From Marinobacterium stanieri (GTDB taxonomy: Bacteria > Pseudomonadota > Gammaproteobacteria > Pseudomonadales > Balneatricaceae): DNA of 64,000 nucleotides. The stretch lies in assembly GCF_900155945.1 (NCBI RefSeq), contig NZ_FTMN01000006.1, positions 186,001 through 250,000 of the forward strand, in the 5' to 3' direction. A program made the translations under genes and the position numbers. The notes under the pieces are model-generated. The model did no database searches, was not told the origin of the DNA, and worked only from the letters and a program-made list of their open reading frames with translations. Within the stretch, counting starts at the first letter, position 1. The number at the start of each line of letters is the position of its first letter. This document shows positions 28,105 through 36,689 of the stretch, piece by piece.

Positions 28105-29991
28105 ATGAAAAAAACAACTCTCTCGGTCCTGATATCTGCTGCCCTGTTCTCCTCCGCCCCTATGGCGGAGGGAACGGCTGATCCACGTTCGTATTCACCG
28201 ATGGCGGGCAAGGACTACCCGCAACAGGTGTACTGGGGCGATACCCACCTGCACACGTCCTACTCGTTTGATGCCGCCATGATGGGCAACAAGGGTCTGC
28301 CGCCCGAGGATGCCTACCGCTTCGCAAGAGGCGAAGAAGTGCGCGCCCATAACGGCATGATCGCCAAGCTGAACCGCCCGCTGGACTTCCTGATGGTGTC
28401 CGACCATGCCGAATATCTGGGCCTGGTGCCCATGATTAACGCAAAAAACCAAGATCTGCTCGATGACCCCGTCGGCGCACGCTGGGCCCAGCTTCTCAAC
28501 GGTGGGGCTGACGAGCAGCTCAAAGCGTTGCTCGAAATGAATATGGACCTGGCGACAAACCAGAAACGGCTGGTCAATTCAACCGTTGAACGCACCGCCT
28601 GGTCCGATATTACCGCTGCTGCCGACCGCTACAACGAGCCGGGTAAGTTCACCGCGTTCATCGGCTATGAATGGACCACCATGCCCGGCGGTAACAACCT
28701 GCATCGAGTGGTCATGTTTGCCGATGATGCCAGCAAAGCGGGACAGCTGCTGCCCTTCTCCGCATTCGACAGCGAAGACCCTGAAGCACTCTGGGAACAC
28801 CTGCAGAAGTATGAAGACATGACGGGCGGTCGGGCTCTGGCTATTCCTCATAACGGTAATGTCAGTAACGGCCTGATGTTTTCACTGACCGATCGAGACG
28901 GAGAGCCCCTGACACGGGCATATGCTGAAACCCGCAGTCGCTGGGAGCCGGTGATGGAAGTTACCCAGATCAAGGGGGATGGCGAAACACACTCCAAGCT
29001 GTCACCGGATGATGAGTTTGCGGATTTCGAAACCTGGGACAAGGGCAACTTGACGGCAACCGAGCTCAAAACAGAAGAAATGCTGCCCTACGAATACGCC
29101 CGTTCCGCCCTGAAACTGGGACTGGAGCAGGAAGCCAAATTGGGGGTTAACCCGTTTAAATACGGCATGATTGGCAGCTCTGACGCCCATACCAGCCTGT
29201 CCGCTGTTGAAGAAAACAACTTTTGGGGGAAGTTCACCCTGTTTGAACCCAGTGCCAAACGCGCTGAAATTCAGGGCTATACCGAGGGCAAACAGGGCAA
29301 GGTGTACGGCTTGACCATTGATGAGTCTGTTGCATCCGGCTATGCCGCTGTATGGGCTACCGAAAACACCCGTGATGCCCTCTTTGACGCCATCAAGCGC
29401 CGTGAAACCTATGCCACCACAGGCCCACGCATGACCGTACGTTTCTTTGGCGGCTGGGATTTTGCGGCAGATGAAGTCAACCATGCCGATTTCGTGGATC
29501 GTGGCTACAGCAAGGGCGTCCCCATGGGCGCAGATCTGACTCAGGCTCCCGCAGGCAAGGCTCCCTCCTTCATGGTAGCGGCCAGCCGTGACCCTGAGGG
29601 GGCAAATCTGGATCGTATTCAGATCATCAAGGGCTGGCACGATACGGACGGCAGTCTGCAGGAAAAAGTCTACGACATCGCCTGGAGTGATGCGCGTCAG
29701 CCAGAAGCCAATGGCAAGCTGCCCGCAGTAGGCAACACCGTGGATGTGGATAGCGCGACCTGGAGCAACAGCATCGGCGCTGCCGAACTGGCCAGCGTCT
29801 GGACCGATCCGGACTTCGATCCGGCAGAGCGGGCCTTCTACTACGTGCGTGTCCTGCAGATTCCCACACCGCGCTGGAACGTCTACGACGAGCATTATTT
29901 CGAAACCGAGCTGAATACCGATAAGCCGGACAGCATTCAGGAGCGTGCCTACACCTCCCCCATCTGGTACACCCCGGTGACGGAGAGCTGA
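28105..29991 (+). CDS. DUF3604 domain-containing secreted protein (PHP-like), second copy
   Basis: 628-aa paralogue of the preceding protein, with a signal peptide (MKKTTLSVLISAALFSSAPM) and the same motif order: VYWGDTHLHTSYSFDA, MVSDHAEYLGL, AIPHNGNVSNGL, GSSDAHTSL, then the shared C-terminal RAFYYVRVLQIPTPRW and YTSPIWYTP. Similarity runs end to end, pointing to an old tandem duplication. Different spacing after the DAHT motif suggests different substrate loops. It overlaps nothing and is followed after 2 bp by the PPIase gene. Confidence 0.88.
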   Translation: MKKTTLSVLISAALFSSAPMAEGTADPRSYSPMAGKDYPQQVYWGDTHLHTSYSFDAAMMGNKGLPPEDAYRFARGEEVRAHNGMIAKLNRPLDFLMVSDHAEYLGLVPMINAKNQDLLDDPVGARWAQLLNGGADEQLKALLEMNMDLATNQKRLVNSTVERTAWSDITAAADRYNEPGKFTAFIGYEWTTMPGGNNLHRVVMFADDASKAGQLLPFSAFDSEDPEALWEHLQKYEDMTGGRALAIPHNGNVSNGLMFSLTDRDGEPLTRAYAETRSRWEPVMEVTQIKGDGETHSKLSPDDEFADFETWDKGNLTATELKTEEMLPYEYARSALKLGLEQEAKLGVNPFKYGMIGSSDAHTSLSAVEENNFWGKFTLFEPSAKRAEIQGYTEGKQGKVYGLTIDESVASGYAAVWATENTRDALFDAIKRRETYATTGPRMTVRFFGGWDFAADEVNHADFVDRGYSKGVPMGADLTQAPAGKAPSFMVAASRDPEGANLDRIQIIKGWHDTDGSLQEKVYDIAWSDARQPEANGKLPAVGNTVDVDSATWSNSIGAAELASVWTDPDFDPAERAFYYVRVLQIPTPRWNVYDEHYFETELNTDKPDSIQERAYTSPIWYTPVTES

Positions 29992-29993
29992 GC

Positions 29994-30857
29994 ATGATCG
30001 CCAAGCTGTTAAAGGACCCCCTGCTGCACTTCACCCTGGTGGGCGCAGCCCTGTTCGGGGCCTATGAATGGAGCGGGGCTGCGGATACTGCTCAGGCCCC
30101 GCACACCATCGTAGTGGATCGGGATGCGCTGCTGACGTTTATCCAGTATCGCTCCAAGGCATTTGATGCCGAGGCCGCCAATGCACGCCTGGATACCATG
30201 CCTGCTGAGGAGCGGGATCAACTGGTGCGGGACTTCGTGCGTGAAGAAGCCCTGTACCGGGAAGCCCAGTCTCTGGGCATGACCGAGAACGACTACATCA
30301 TCCGTCGCCGCTCGGTGCAGAAGCTGGAGTTTATCGCCCAGGGGGTCGCCGAGCAGGTAGTCAACGTGGAGAGTGATGCGGTGGAACGCTATTTTGAGCA
30401 GCACCGCCAGGATTATTACGAAGCGCCCTCCTATACCTTCACCCATGTGTTCGTCCGCGACGGCGAGGACGCCTACAGCCGGGCACTTGCGCTCAAACAG
30501 CAACTCAACGATGAGCAGACTGCGTTCGCCGATGCCACCCGCTTTGGTGATCGCTTCCTCTACCATCGCAACTATGTGGAGCGCACGGATGATTTTGTTG
30601 CCAGTCACTTTGGTGACCGCTTCCAACAACAGCTGGCGCAACTGCAACCGGACAATCAGCACTGGCAAGGACCCTTTGCTTCCAGCCACGGCCAGCACCT
30701 GATAATGCTGAGCCAGTCCCGTGCGGGAGGAGTACCGGCACTGGCCGATATCCGCCCCAGAGTTGAGCAGGATTACCGGCGCTGGCAGGAAGTGGAAACG
30801 CAAGAGCTGGCCATTCAACAGATCGTGGAGCAGTACGATGTTGAATACCGTCTCTAG
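29994..30857 (+). CDS. Membrane-anchored peptidyl-prolyl isomerase, parvulin-like
   Basis: 287 aa with one N-terminal TM anchor (LLHFTLVGAALFGAYEW), a helical SurA/PpiD-like chaperone part (residues about 35-130, EREEALYREAQSLGM-type) and a degenerate parvulin domain (about 135-255, with YTFTHVFV and HGQHLIMLSQS). It would sit at the periplasmic face of the inner membrane. It starts 2 bp after the DUF3604 pair and overlaps the HupE gene by 20 bp, so it is likely a dedicated folding helper for one of its neighbours (inference). Confidence 0.8.
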   Translation: MIAKLLKDPLLHFTLVGAALFGAYEWSGAADTAQAPHTIVVDRDALLTFIQYRSKAFDAEAANARLDTMPAEERDQLVRDFVREEALYREAQSLGMTENDYIIRRRSVQKLEFIAQGVAEQVVNVESDAVERYFEQHRQDYYEAPSYTFTHVFVRDGEDAYSRALALKQQLNDEQTAFADATRFGDRFLYHRNYVERTDDFVASHFGDRFQQQLAQLQPDNQHWQGPFASSHGQHLIMLSQSRAGGVPALADIRPRVEQDYRRWQEVETQELAIQQIVEQYDVEYRL

Positions 30858-31809
30858 GCTCCTGCTCGCCCTGCTGCTGATGCTGCCCGGCCTGGCTGAA
30901 GCACACGATGCCCGGCCGCTGTTTATCCAAATCAACGAAACTGCGACTGATGCCCAGCCTAACCACCAATACCTGCTGAAAATGCAGGTACCGCCGTCGG
31001 TGGAGGCCGGTAACCGACCCTATATGAGGGTGCCTGACAACTGCCGCCATCAGACTTTTGGTCAGGTAGTGCAGCTCAATTGTGCCCAGCCTCTAAATGG
31101 CCAGGCTCTGGAGATCAACTACCCCAGCCATAACCCGTCCATTAGCACACTGATTCGGCTTAGTCTGTTGTCGGGAGCGCAATATCAGACACTCCTGTCC
31201 CCCAGCGAGCAGTACTGGCAGGTGCCGGTTGAGCCCGATACGACTGCAATCATCCACGAATACACCCGCATGGGAGTCGAACACATTCTGGTTGGCTGGG
31301 ATCACCTCCTGTTTCTGGTCTGCCTGCTGCTGATCACCGGCACCCTCAAACGCACCCTGATCACCATATCCGGCTTCACCCTGTCCCACTCACTGACACT
31401 GGTTCTGACCACTCTGGGCGTGATTCAGGTGCCCATTGCCCCCGTGGAGGCCGTGATTGCGCTGAGCATCCTGTTTCTGGCCGCCGAAATTCTGCGTGGA
31501 CGCCGGGACACCCTGGCCTGGCACTATCCGGTAACCGTTTCCACCCTGTTCGGATTGATCCACGGCTTCGGCTTTGCCGCCGTGTTGCAGGATATCGGCC
31601 TGCCCCAGGCCGAGCTGACCACCGCACTACTGTTTTTCAATATCGGCGTCGAGATCGGCCAGATCCTGTTCGTACTGCTGGTCGTGGCACAGCTGGCACT
31701 GCTGCGGCAGTGGCAGGGTTTCCCGCTGCAGCAACTGCAGCGGATATTGATTTTCAGTACCGGCTCACTCGCCGCGTTCTGGACCCTGGAACGCATCGCG
31801 GGATTCTGA
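30838..31809 (+). CDS. HupE/UreJ family permease with exported N-terminal domain
   Basis: 323 aa. A signal peptide (cleavage near AEAHD) is followed by an N-terminal domain of about 120 residues with two Cys, then six or so TM helices containing GVEHILVGWDHLLFLVCLLL, SGFTLSHSLTLVLTTL and LIHGFGFAAVL. The His/Asp-rich helices match HupE/UreJ proteins, which take up nickel or cobalt. I start at 30838 inside the end of the PPIase gene (20-bp overlap, coupled translation). In this operon there is no hydrogenase or urease; the metal may serve the DUF3604 PHP-like proteins (inference). Confidence 0.83.
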   Translation: MLNTVSRLLLALLLMLPGLAEAHDARPLFIQINETATDAQPNHQYLLKMQVPPSVEAGNRPYMRVPDNCRHQTFGQVVQLNCAQPLNGQALEINYPSHNPSISTLIRLSLLSGAQYQTLLSPSEQYWQVPVEPDTTAIIHEYTRMGVEHILVGWDHLLFLVCLLLITGTLKRTLITISGFTLSHSLTLVLTTLGVIQVPIAPVEAVIALSILFLAAEILRGRRDTLAWHYPVTVSTLFGLIHGFGFAAVLQDIGLPQAELTTALLFFNIGVEIGQILFVLLVVAQLALLRQWQGFPLQQLQRILIFSTGSLAAFWTLERIAGF

Positions 31810-31838
31810 ATGTGACTTCACCTGACGCAAAAAACGCC

Positions 31839-32891
31839 ATGACCAGTACCAACACACCGAACCTTCAGGCCCGCAGTAGTATTCTGCTGGGGTTCACCGA
31901 ACACTGTCGCCGCCATCGCCTAAACCCCATGCAACTGCTGGCACGGGAAAACCTGCCACCGGCCGTCATCCGCTCACAGGATCTGCAGATTCCCTATGTC
32001 AGCTTTGTGCGTATCCTCGACCACGCCGCCGCCGAGTCGGAATACCCGCTGTTTGCGATGACCCTGTCACTGCGCCATGGCATTGAAGCACTGGGGCCAT
32101 TGGGACTGATGGCATGCCAGTGTGAAACCCTGGAGGATGCTCTCAGGGTGGTGCAAAAATACCTGCATTTTTATGCCCAGGGCATTCACCTGGACCTGGT
32201 GGTGGAAGGCCGGTTCGCACGCCTGGTGTACGATGTGGATCTGGGCTGCGACATCGATATGACACAGCTGATGGAGGTCGGCATCGGCCGCATGGCCAGT
32301 GTCTTGATGACCCTGGCGCCTGCCGGTATGAACCTCAGCAGTGTGCGCTTGAAACATGCCCCTCAGGCCCCCCTGGAAAGCTATGTGAGTGTGCTTGGGC
32401 TGGAGCCGGTGTTCAATGCGGATGAGAACTCGGTCAGCTTTCCGGCGCAATTCCTGAGTCAGGCGCCATCCCCTGCCCCCGATCGTGTCCGTCTCTACTT
32501 CGAGTCCTTCATGAACCGGGCAGGCCAGAATCACAGCCGCCCCCTGAAACACCAGGTCATCCGCTTGATTCAGGAGCTGATCCCAACAGGGGAAGCGAAT
32601 GCGGATACCGTTGCCAAACTCATGGGCATCCATACCCGCAGCTTGCAACGCCAGCTGAAACGTATCGATACTGATTTCAGATCCCTGATGGAAGAGGTGC
32701 GGTTTAAATTGGCACAGGATGCCCTGCGCCAGTCTGATACGGCCCTGACGGATGTTGCGCTGCAGCTTGGCTACTCCGAACTCAGTGCCTTCTCGCGTGC
32801 ATTCAAGCGCTGGAGCGGGCTCTCGCCGCAGCACTGGCGGGTTGAACATGCGGGCTCGTCAGGTCCAGATCTTGAAGCCAACAGCCTTTGA
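31839..32891 (+). CDS. AraC-family regulator, first of a tandem pair
   Basis: About 350 aa. The N-terminal Arabinose_bd-type sensing domain runs from SSILLGFTEHCRRHRLNPMQ. The C-terminal HTH pair is VAKLMGIHTRSLQRQLKR and LTDVALQLGYSELSAFSRAF followed by KRWSGLSPQHWR. The start is uncertain: ATG 31839 or GTG 31812, neither with a good ribosome site. It directly follows the HupE gene and could be partly co-transcribed with it. It is a paralogue of the next gene, with a nearly identical second recognition helix, so both may bind the GTCAA-N16-TCAAG sites. Confidence 0.87.
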   Translation: MTSTNTPNLQARSSILLGFTEHCRRHRLNPMQLLARENLPPAVIRSQDLQIPYVSFVRILDHAAAESEYPLFAMTLSLRHGIEALGPLGLMACQCETLEDALRVVQKYLHFYAQGIHLDLVVEGRFARLVYDVDLGCDIDMTQLMEVGIGRMASVLMTLAPAGMNLSSVRLKHAPQAPLESYVSVLGLEPVFNADENSVSFPAQFLSQAPSPAPDRVRLYFESFMNRAGQNHSRPLKHQVIRLIQELIPTGEANADTVAKLMGIHTRSLQRQLKRIDTDFRSLMEEVRFKLAQDALRQSDTALTDVALQLGYSELSAFSRAFKRWSGLSPQHWRVEHAGSSGPDLEANSL

Positions 32892-32986
32892 TCTTTCATG
32901 ACACCAGGTTGACATTTTACGTCATGATTACGCTTAATTTTGCAACAAATATTCGCAAGGCCTTGTTATAACGGGCTTTACGCCAA

Positions 32987-33013
32987 CTTGACCGAATTTT
33001 CCGATTATTTGAC
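32987..33013 (-). promoter_or_regulatory. Site D: AraC-type direct repeat upstream of the second AraC gene (reverse orientation)
   Basis: Read on the minus strand, GTCAA (33013-33009) and GTCAAG (32992-32987) are 21 bp apart, as at the other five sites. A TATAAC hexamer follows on the minus strand at 32970-32965. It points away from the AraC gene at 33075, so it may be an autorepression site rather than an activating one. A TTGACA at 33036-33041 on the plus strand could be the -35 box of that gene, but its -10 is weak. Confidence 0.5.
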
Positions 33014-33074
33014 AATTCGCGGCGTTGCTCTAATCTTGACACCACAAAGATAACAATAAATAAACGGTATCATA

Positions 33075-34145
33075 ATGAGCAATGTTAAAGCCTCGCCCAA
33101 GGTGAAGAGCAGTGCGCTCATGGGCTTCCAATCGTTGTGCCACCGACTGCACGTAAACCCGATTGAAATGCTTGCGGCCGAAGGCCTGTCCAGTACTGTG
33201 CTGCGAATCCCGGACTTGATGATCCACTACGACAGTCTGGCCCATGTTCTGAACCATACGGCCGACGTAGCCAATGACCCGATGTTTGGCATGCAAATGT
33301 CCACCTATCAGGGCCTGAAAACGCTGGGCCCTCTGGGACTGCTTGCCTCCCAGAGCACGACTCTCGGGGACAGTCTCGATATTATCCAGAAGTACTTCCA
33401 CTTCCATGCCTCTGGCGTGAATATGAATGTTGTGCCGCACGGCAAGGATGTCCACCTGTCACTGGATATCATGATCGACCCATCGATCAGCCAGGAGCAG
33501 CTGCTGGAGATGAGCCTTACCCTGGGCTACAACATTTTGAGTGAGCTGGTGCCCGAGCTTGCTCAGGAAACCAGCATCCACTTCCGCCACGCCCCACTGG
33601 CCGAGCCAGAGCAATATCGTGCCTTTACCAGAGCCAATATCTGCTTCAGCCAGGAGCAGGATGCACTGGTATTTCCGGCACGCATGCTGGAACGCAAGCC
33701 AAGCGCAGCATCAGAGGAAGTAAAAGACTACCTGGAAGCCTTCCTGGCACGGGAATCCCGTGGTCATGAACAGCCTCTGCCACACAAGGTGTCCAAGCTG
33801 ATCCATGAATTGATTCCAACCGGCGAGGCCAGCCTCACCACCATCGCACCCATGCTGGGGATGAATGTACGTACCCTGCAACGGGAGCTGCGTCAGGCCG
33901 GCACCGAGTTCCGCACACTGCTGGATGATGTGCGCTTTGAGATCGCCCGTACGGCACTGGAACAAAACCAGTCCATCACCGATGTTGCCCTTAACCTGGG
34001 CTACTCGGAACTGAGCGCCTTCTCCCGTGCCTTCAAGCGCTGGTCGGGTGTGCCACCCCAGCGCTGGCGCGAAACCGGTCTGGAACAGAACCTGAGCTGG
34101 ACCGGAGGTGCTCTGCCTTCACACGCTCTGGCCATGCACGTTTAA
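33075..34145 (+). CDS. AraC-family regulator, second of a tandem pair
   Basis: 356 aa. Sensing domain SSALMGFQSLCHRLHVNPIE; C-terminal HTH pair IAPMLGMNVRTLQRELRQ and ITDVALNLGYSELSAFSRAF with KRWSGVPPQRWRE. The second recognition helix is the same as that of the preceding paralogue, apart from a few flanking residues. The promoter region holds site D of the 21-bp-spaced repeat, and the next gene downstream has site A. It is therefore the best candidate for the activator of the window-wide regulon (inference). A clean start with no competing upstream Met. Confidence 0.88.
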   Translation: MSNVKASPKVKSSALMGFQSLCHRLHVNPIEMLAAEGLSSTVLRIPDLMIHYDSLAHVLNHTADVANDPMFGMQMSTYQGLKTLGPLGLLASQSTTLGDSLDIIQKYFHFHASGVNMNVVPHGKDVHLSLDIMIDPSISQEQLLEMSLTLGYNILSELVPELAQETSIHFRHAPLAEPEQYRAFTRANICFSQEQDALVFPARMLERKPSAASEEVKDYLEAFLARESRGHEQPLPHKVSKLIHELIPTGEASLTTIAPMLGMNVRTLQRELRQAGTEFRTLLDDVRFEIARTALEQNQSITDVALNLGYSELSAFSRAFKRWSGVPPQRWRETGLEQNLSWTGGALPSHALAMHV

Positions 34146-34169
34146 AACCACACCCACCTTTCCCTTTCT

Positions 34170-34201
34170 GCACGGCCCAGGTATGACACCGGGTGCCGTG
34201 C
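34170..34201 (+). terminator. Hairpin after the tandem AraC genes
   Basis: A 7-bp outer stem (GCACGGC / GCCGTGC) with an inner GGT/ACC pairing lies 25 bp after the stop codon. No T-tract follows, so it is a possible weak terminator. Confidence 0.35.
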
Positions 34202-34286
34202 GGGGCTATCCACTCTGAGTATCCTGGCTGCGCTTACTGAGCCTTAACGGTTTTCCTTCATACTCATTGGCAAACCGTCATCCAAA

Positions 34287-34339
34287 GTCAATTTGCTGTC
34301 GCCGATTATCAAGCCCTTACCGAAGTAAGTCTCTAGATT
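34287..34339 (+). promoter_or_regulatory. Site A: AraC-type direct repeat and -10-like hexamer upstream of the FAD dehydrogenase
   Basis: GTCAA (34287-34291) and ATCAAG (34308-34313), direct repeats 21 bp apart, followed 21 bp further by TAGATT (34334-34339). It lies about 75 bp before the start codon at 34413. Same geometry as sites B, E and F. Confidence 0.6.
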
Positions 34340-34412
34340 GATGCTATCCAAGCACCGCATCACTTCCCCATTTCGCAGGTGATGCCATCAATAATAAGAG
34401 CGGACAATCATC

Positions 34413-35786
34413 ATGACGGTAAATATTCAGGAAGCACTGACAGACATTGTAGGCCCAAAAGGCATTCTCACCGGCGAAGACGTCAGTCAACGTCTGGATG
34501 GCTGGATGGGTGCTCCCCAGTGCCAGGCAAAAGCCATTGTTCGCCCCGCCACAACTGAAGAACTGTCAGCCGTCATGAAGCTGTGTCACCAGAATGACCA
34601 GACCGTCACCACCCATGGCGGCATGACCGGCCTGGTCGGAGGCGCCATCAGTAGCCCAGAGGACGTGGTTGTCTCGCTTGAACGCATGCGTAACATCATC
34701 GAAATCGATGCAGAGAACCGCACTCTCACCGCCGAAGCCGGTGTAACACTGCAGTCTCTGCAAGAAGCCGCCGAGGGCATCGACCTGTTCTACCCGGTGG
34801 ATCTGGGGGCCCGTGGCAGTGCGACCATCGGCGGCAATATTGCCACCAACGCCGGCGGCAACCGTGTCCTGCGCTACGGCATGACCCGTGACTCAATTCT
34901 GGGGCTTGAAGTCGTGCTGGCCGATGGAACGGTGGTGTCGTCCCTGTCCAAGGTAATCAAGAACAACACCGGCTATGACCTGCGCCAGCTGTTTATCGGC
35001 AGTGAGGGCACTTTGGGTATCGTCACCAAAGCAGTGGTAAGGCTACGTCCCAAACCCCGTGGTGAAGCCACTGCTCTGGTCGCCGTGGAAGACTTCAACC
35101 ACCTGACTCGTCTGTTGAGCCTGGCAGAAGGTGCGCTGAGTGGCGGTCTGAGTTCCTTTGAGGTGATGTGGAACGATTTCTACTCACTGGTGACCAGTTT
35201 TGAACGTCACAAGGCACCACTGCCAGCCAGCTCGCCCTTTTATGTCATTCTGGAAACCCAGGGCAACAGTGATGAAGCCGAGCAGGAGCGCCTGGAAGTG
35301 CTGTTGGGCGAAGCACTGGAGCAGGAACTGATCAGCGATGCCGTGCTGACCCAGTCCGTCAGCGAACGCGAAAAAGTCTGGGCCATTCGTGATGATATCG
35401 AAGCACTACTCAGCCTGAACCCGATCCACGGATTTGATATCAGCCTGCCTATTCCCGCCATGCAGGGCTATCTCGACACCCTGCGCCAGGATCTGGACCA
35501 GCACTTTCCCGATTGCCGCCTGGTGGTCTTTGGTCATCTGGGTGATGGCAACCTGCATGTCATTATTGGCCAGGTGCCCATGGAGGATAAAAAACGGCTG
35601 GATGAAGTGGTGTATCGCGGTCTGTCTCCGCTTGGCGGCTCAATCTCGGCGGAGCACGGGATCGGGCACGAAAAGAAACCCTATCTGCAGTACAGCCGCT
35701 CCGAGAACGAGCTCAGTCTGATGAAAACACTCAAGCTGGCACTGGACCCCAAACAGCTGCTGAACCGAGGCAAGATTTTCGACTGA
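34413..35786 (+). CDS. FAD-binding oxidoreductase, GlcD / D-2-hydroxyglutarate dehydrogenase type
   Basis: 457 aa. The N-terminal PCMH-type FAD domain has VTTHGGMTGLVGGA, the P-V-D-L-G segment, ATIGGNIATNAGG and LFIGSEGTLGIVTKA. The C-terminal domain has the metal or substrate motif GHLGDGNLHVI and SAEHGIGHEKKPYL. These are hallmarks of dehydrogenases acting on D-2-hydroxyacids (D-lactate, glycolate, D-2-hydroxyglutarate), which pass electrons to ETF or quinone. It is monocistronic: site A lies upstream and a UUCG-loop terminator at 35821-35844 lies downstream. It fits with the other 2-hydroxyacid enzymes at 49027-51138. Confidence 0.9.
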   Translation: MTVNIQEALTDIVGPKGILTGEDVSQRLDGWMGAPQCQAKAIVRPATTEELSAVMKLCHQNDQTVTTHGGMTGLVGGAISSPEDVVVSLERMRNIIEIDAENRTLTAEAGVTLQSLQEAAEGIDLFYPVDLGARGSATIGGNIATNAGGNRVLRYGMTRDSILGLEVVLADGTVVSSLSKVIKNNTGYDLRQLFIGSEGTLGIVTKAVVRLRPKPRGEATALVAVEDFNHLTRLLSLAEGALSGGLSSFEVMWNDFYSLVTSFERHKAPLPASSPFYVILETQGNSDEAEQERLEVLLGEALEQELISDAVLTQSVSEREKVWAIRDDIEALLSLNPIHGFDISLPIPAMQGYLDTLRQDLDQHFPDCRLVVFGHLGDGNLHVIIGQVPMEDKKRLDEVVYRGLSPLGGSISAEHGIGHEKKPYLQYSRSENELSLMKTLKLALDPKQLLNRGKIFD

Positions 35787-35820
35787 TTCAGCTCGCACTG
35801 ACACCTGACACATCCCCGAC

Positions 35821-35844
35821 AACGGGCAGCTTCGGCTGCCCGTT
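35821..35844 (+). terminator. Intrinsic terminator with TTCG tetraloop
   Basis: A perfect 10-bp stem (AACGGGCAGC / GCTGCCCGTT) closed by a TTCG tetraloop, with the T residues of the 3' arm followed by TC. It lies 34 bp after the FAD dehydrogenase stop. Confidence 0.8.
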
Positions 35845-35904
35845 TCAGGTTTCAGGCGGGCCATTTACACAAGCAACTACCCGCCCCGCGCTTTGTCGTC
35901 TTGT

Positions 35905-35957
35905 GTCAATGCCGAGACACCTATTGTCAAGATAGCCACCCCTCCCGCACTTAGCAT
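35905..35957 (+). promoter_or_regulatory. Site B: AraC-type direct repeat and -10-like hexamer upstream of the GMC operon
   Basis: GTCAA (35905-35909) and GTCAAG (35926-35931), 21 bp apart, then TAGCAT (35952-35957) 21 bp further on. The remainder of the 329-bp gap 35787-36115 holds the terminator above and about 150 bp of leader with no recognisable element. Confidence 0.6.
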
Positions 35958-36115
35958 GTCAATCAGAGTATGACTTGCTCCGCTTAATGCTCCCCGGCTC
36001 GGCAGACCGCCGCGGAAGAGGCAAGCCTCTAGCACATAACAGCGTACCGGCAGCCTCAACCCGGCTGCCCAGACGACACTGCCCTTAGACCATAATTAAA
36101 ACAAGGCTAAGCAAA

Positions 36116-36688
36116 ATGGGTAACAAGACCAACCTGCCGTCGGCAACGCGCCGACTGTTCCTGCGCCGCTCCCTGCTGGCGCTGGGTGCTATCGCCGCTG
36201 CACCCGCCATGACTACTCAGGCCATTGCCAAAACCGCCGACAGTGCCAGCGCACTGTCCTCTCTGAGTGTCCTCAGTCAGGAGGAATACCGCATTCTGAC
36301 AGTGGTGGGCGATACCGTTGTGCCACGCGGAGGCGCTTTCAATCTGGGCGCACTGGATATCGACCTGGCGACACGCATCGACAGCTACCTGGACCCTGAT
36401 GACGCGCCCATGCTGCAAGGCCTTCGAGGCGCTCTGATGTTCCTCGAACACAAGGCACCGGCACTGGCCAAGATGGAAGGCACCTTTTCCGCCTTGCCCG
36501 CCCCGCAGCGTGAAGGGCTGTTGCTGGCCCTGAGGGATACCGGTGGTGACGCTACGGCTGTCTACGCCGCCCTGCGCGGGCTGTGCACCTTCTATTTCTA
36601 CACCCATGAGCACGCCTGGCCGGGCGTTGGCTATGACGGCCCGCTGGTAAAACGTGGTCGACCGGTATACCCCCAGGTGGAGGCTTAA
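36116..36688 (+). CDS. Tat-exported gluconate 2-dehydrogenase subunit 3-like protein
   Basis: 190 aa with a twin-arginine signal (TRRLFLRRSLLALGAIAAAP), so it is exported folded. The mature part has the subunit-3 features LSQEEYRILTVVGDTVVPRGG and FYFYTHEHAWPGVGYDGP. This small subunit normally forms a complex with a GMC flavoprotein dehydrogenase and carries the Tat signal for both. Its stop codon is 1 bp before the GMC start, and the GMC ribosome site (GGAGG) is inside its last codons, so the two are tightly coupled. Site B lies about 160-210 bp upstream. Confidence 0.87.
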   Translation: MGNKTNLPSATRRLFLRRSLLALGAIAAAPAMTTQAIAKTADSASALSSLSVLSQEEYRILTVVGDTVVPRGGAFNLGALDIDLATRIDSYLDPDDAPMLQGLRGALMFLEHKAPALAKMEGTFSALPAPQREGLLLALRDTGGDATAVYAALRGLCTFYFYTHEHAWPGVGYDGPLVKRGRPVYPQVEA

Positions 36689-36689
36689 C

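Noticed and set aside
32909-32926. TTGACATTTTACGTCA as a further copy of the AraC-type site
   Set aside because: The arms are inverted and closely spaced rather than direct repeats 21 bp apart, and no second half-site lies at the right distance.
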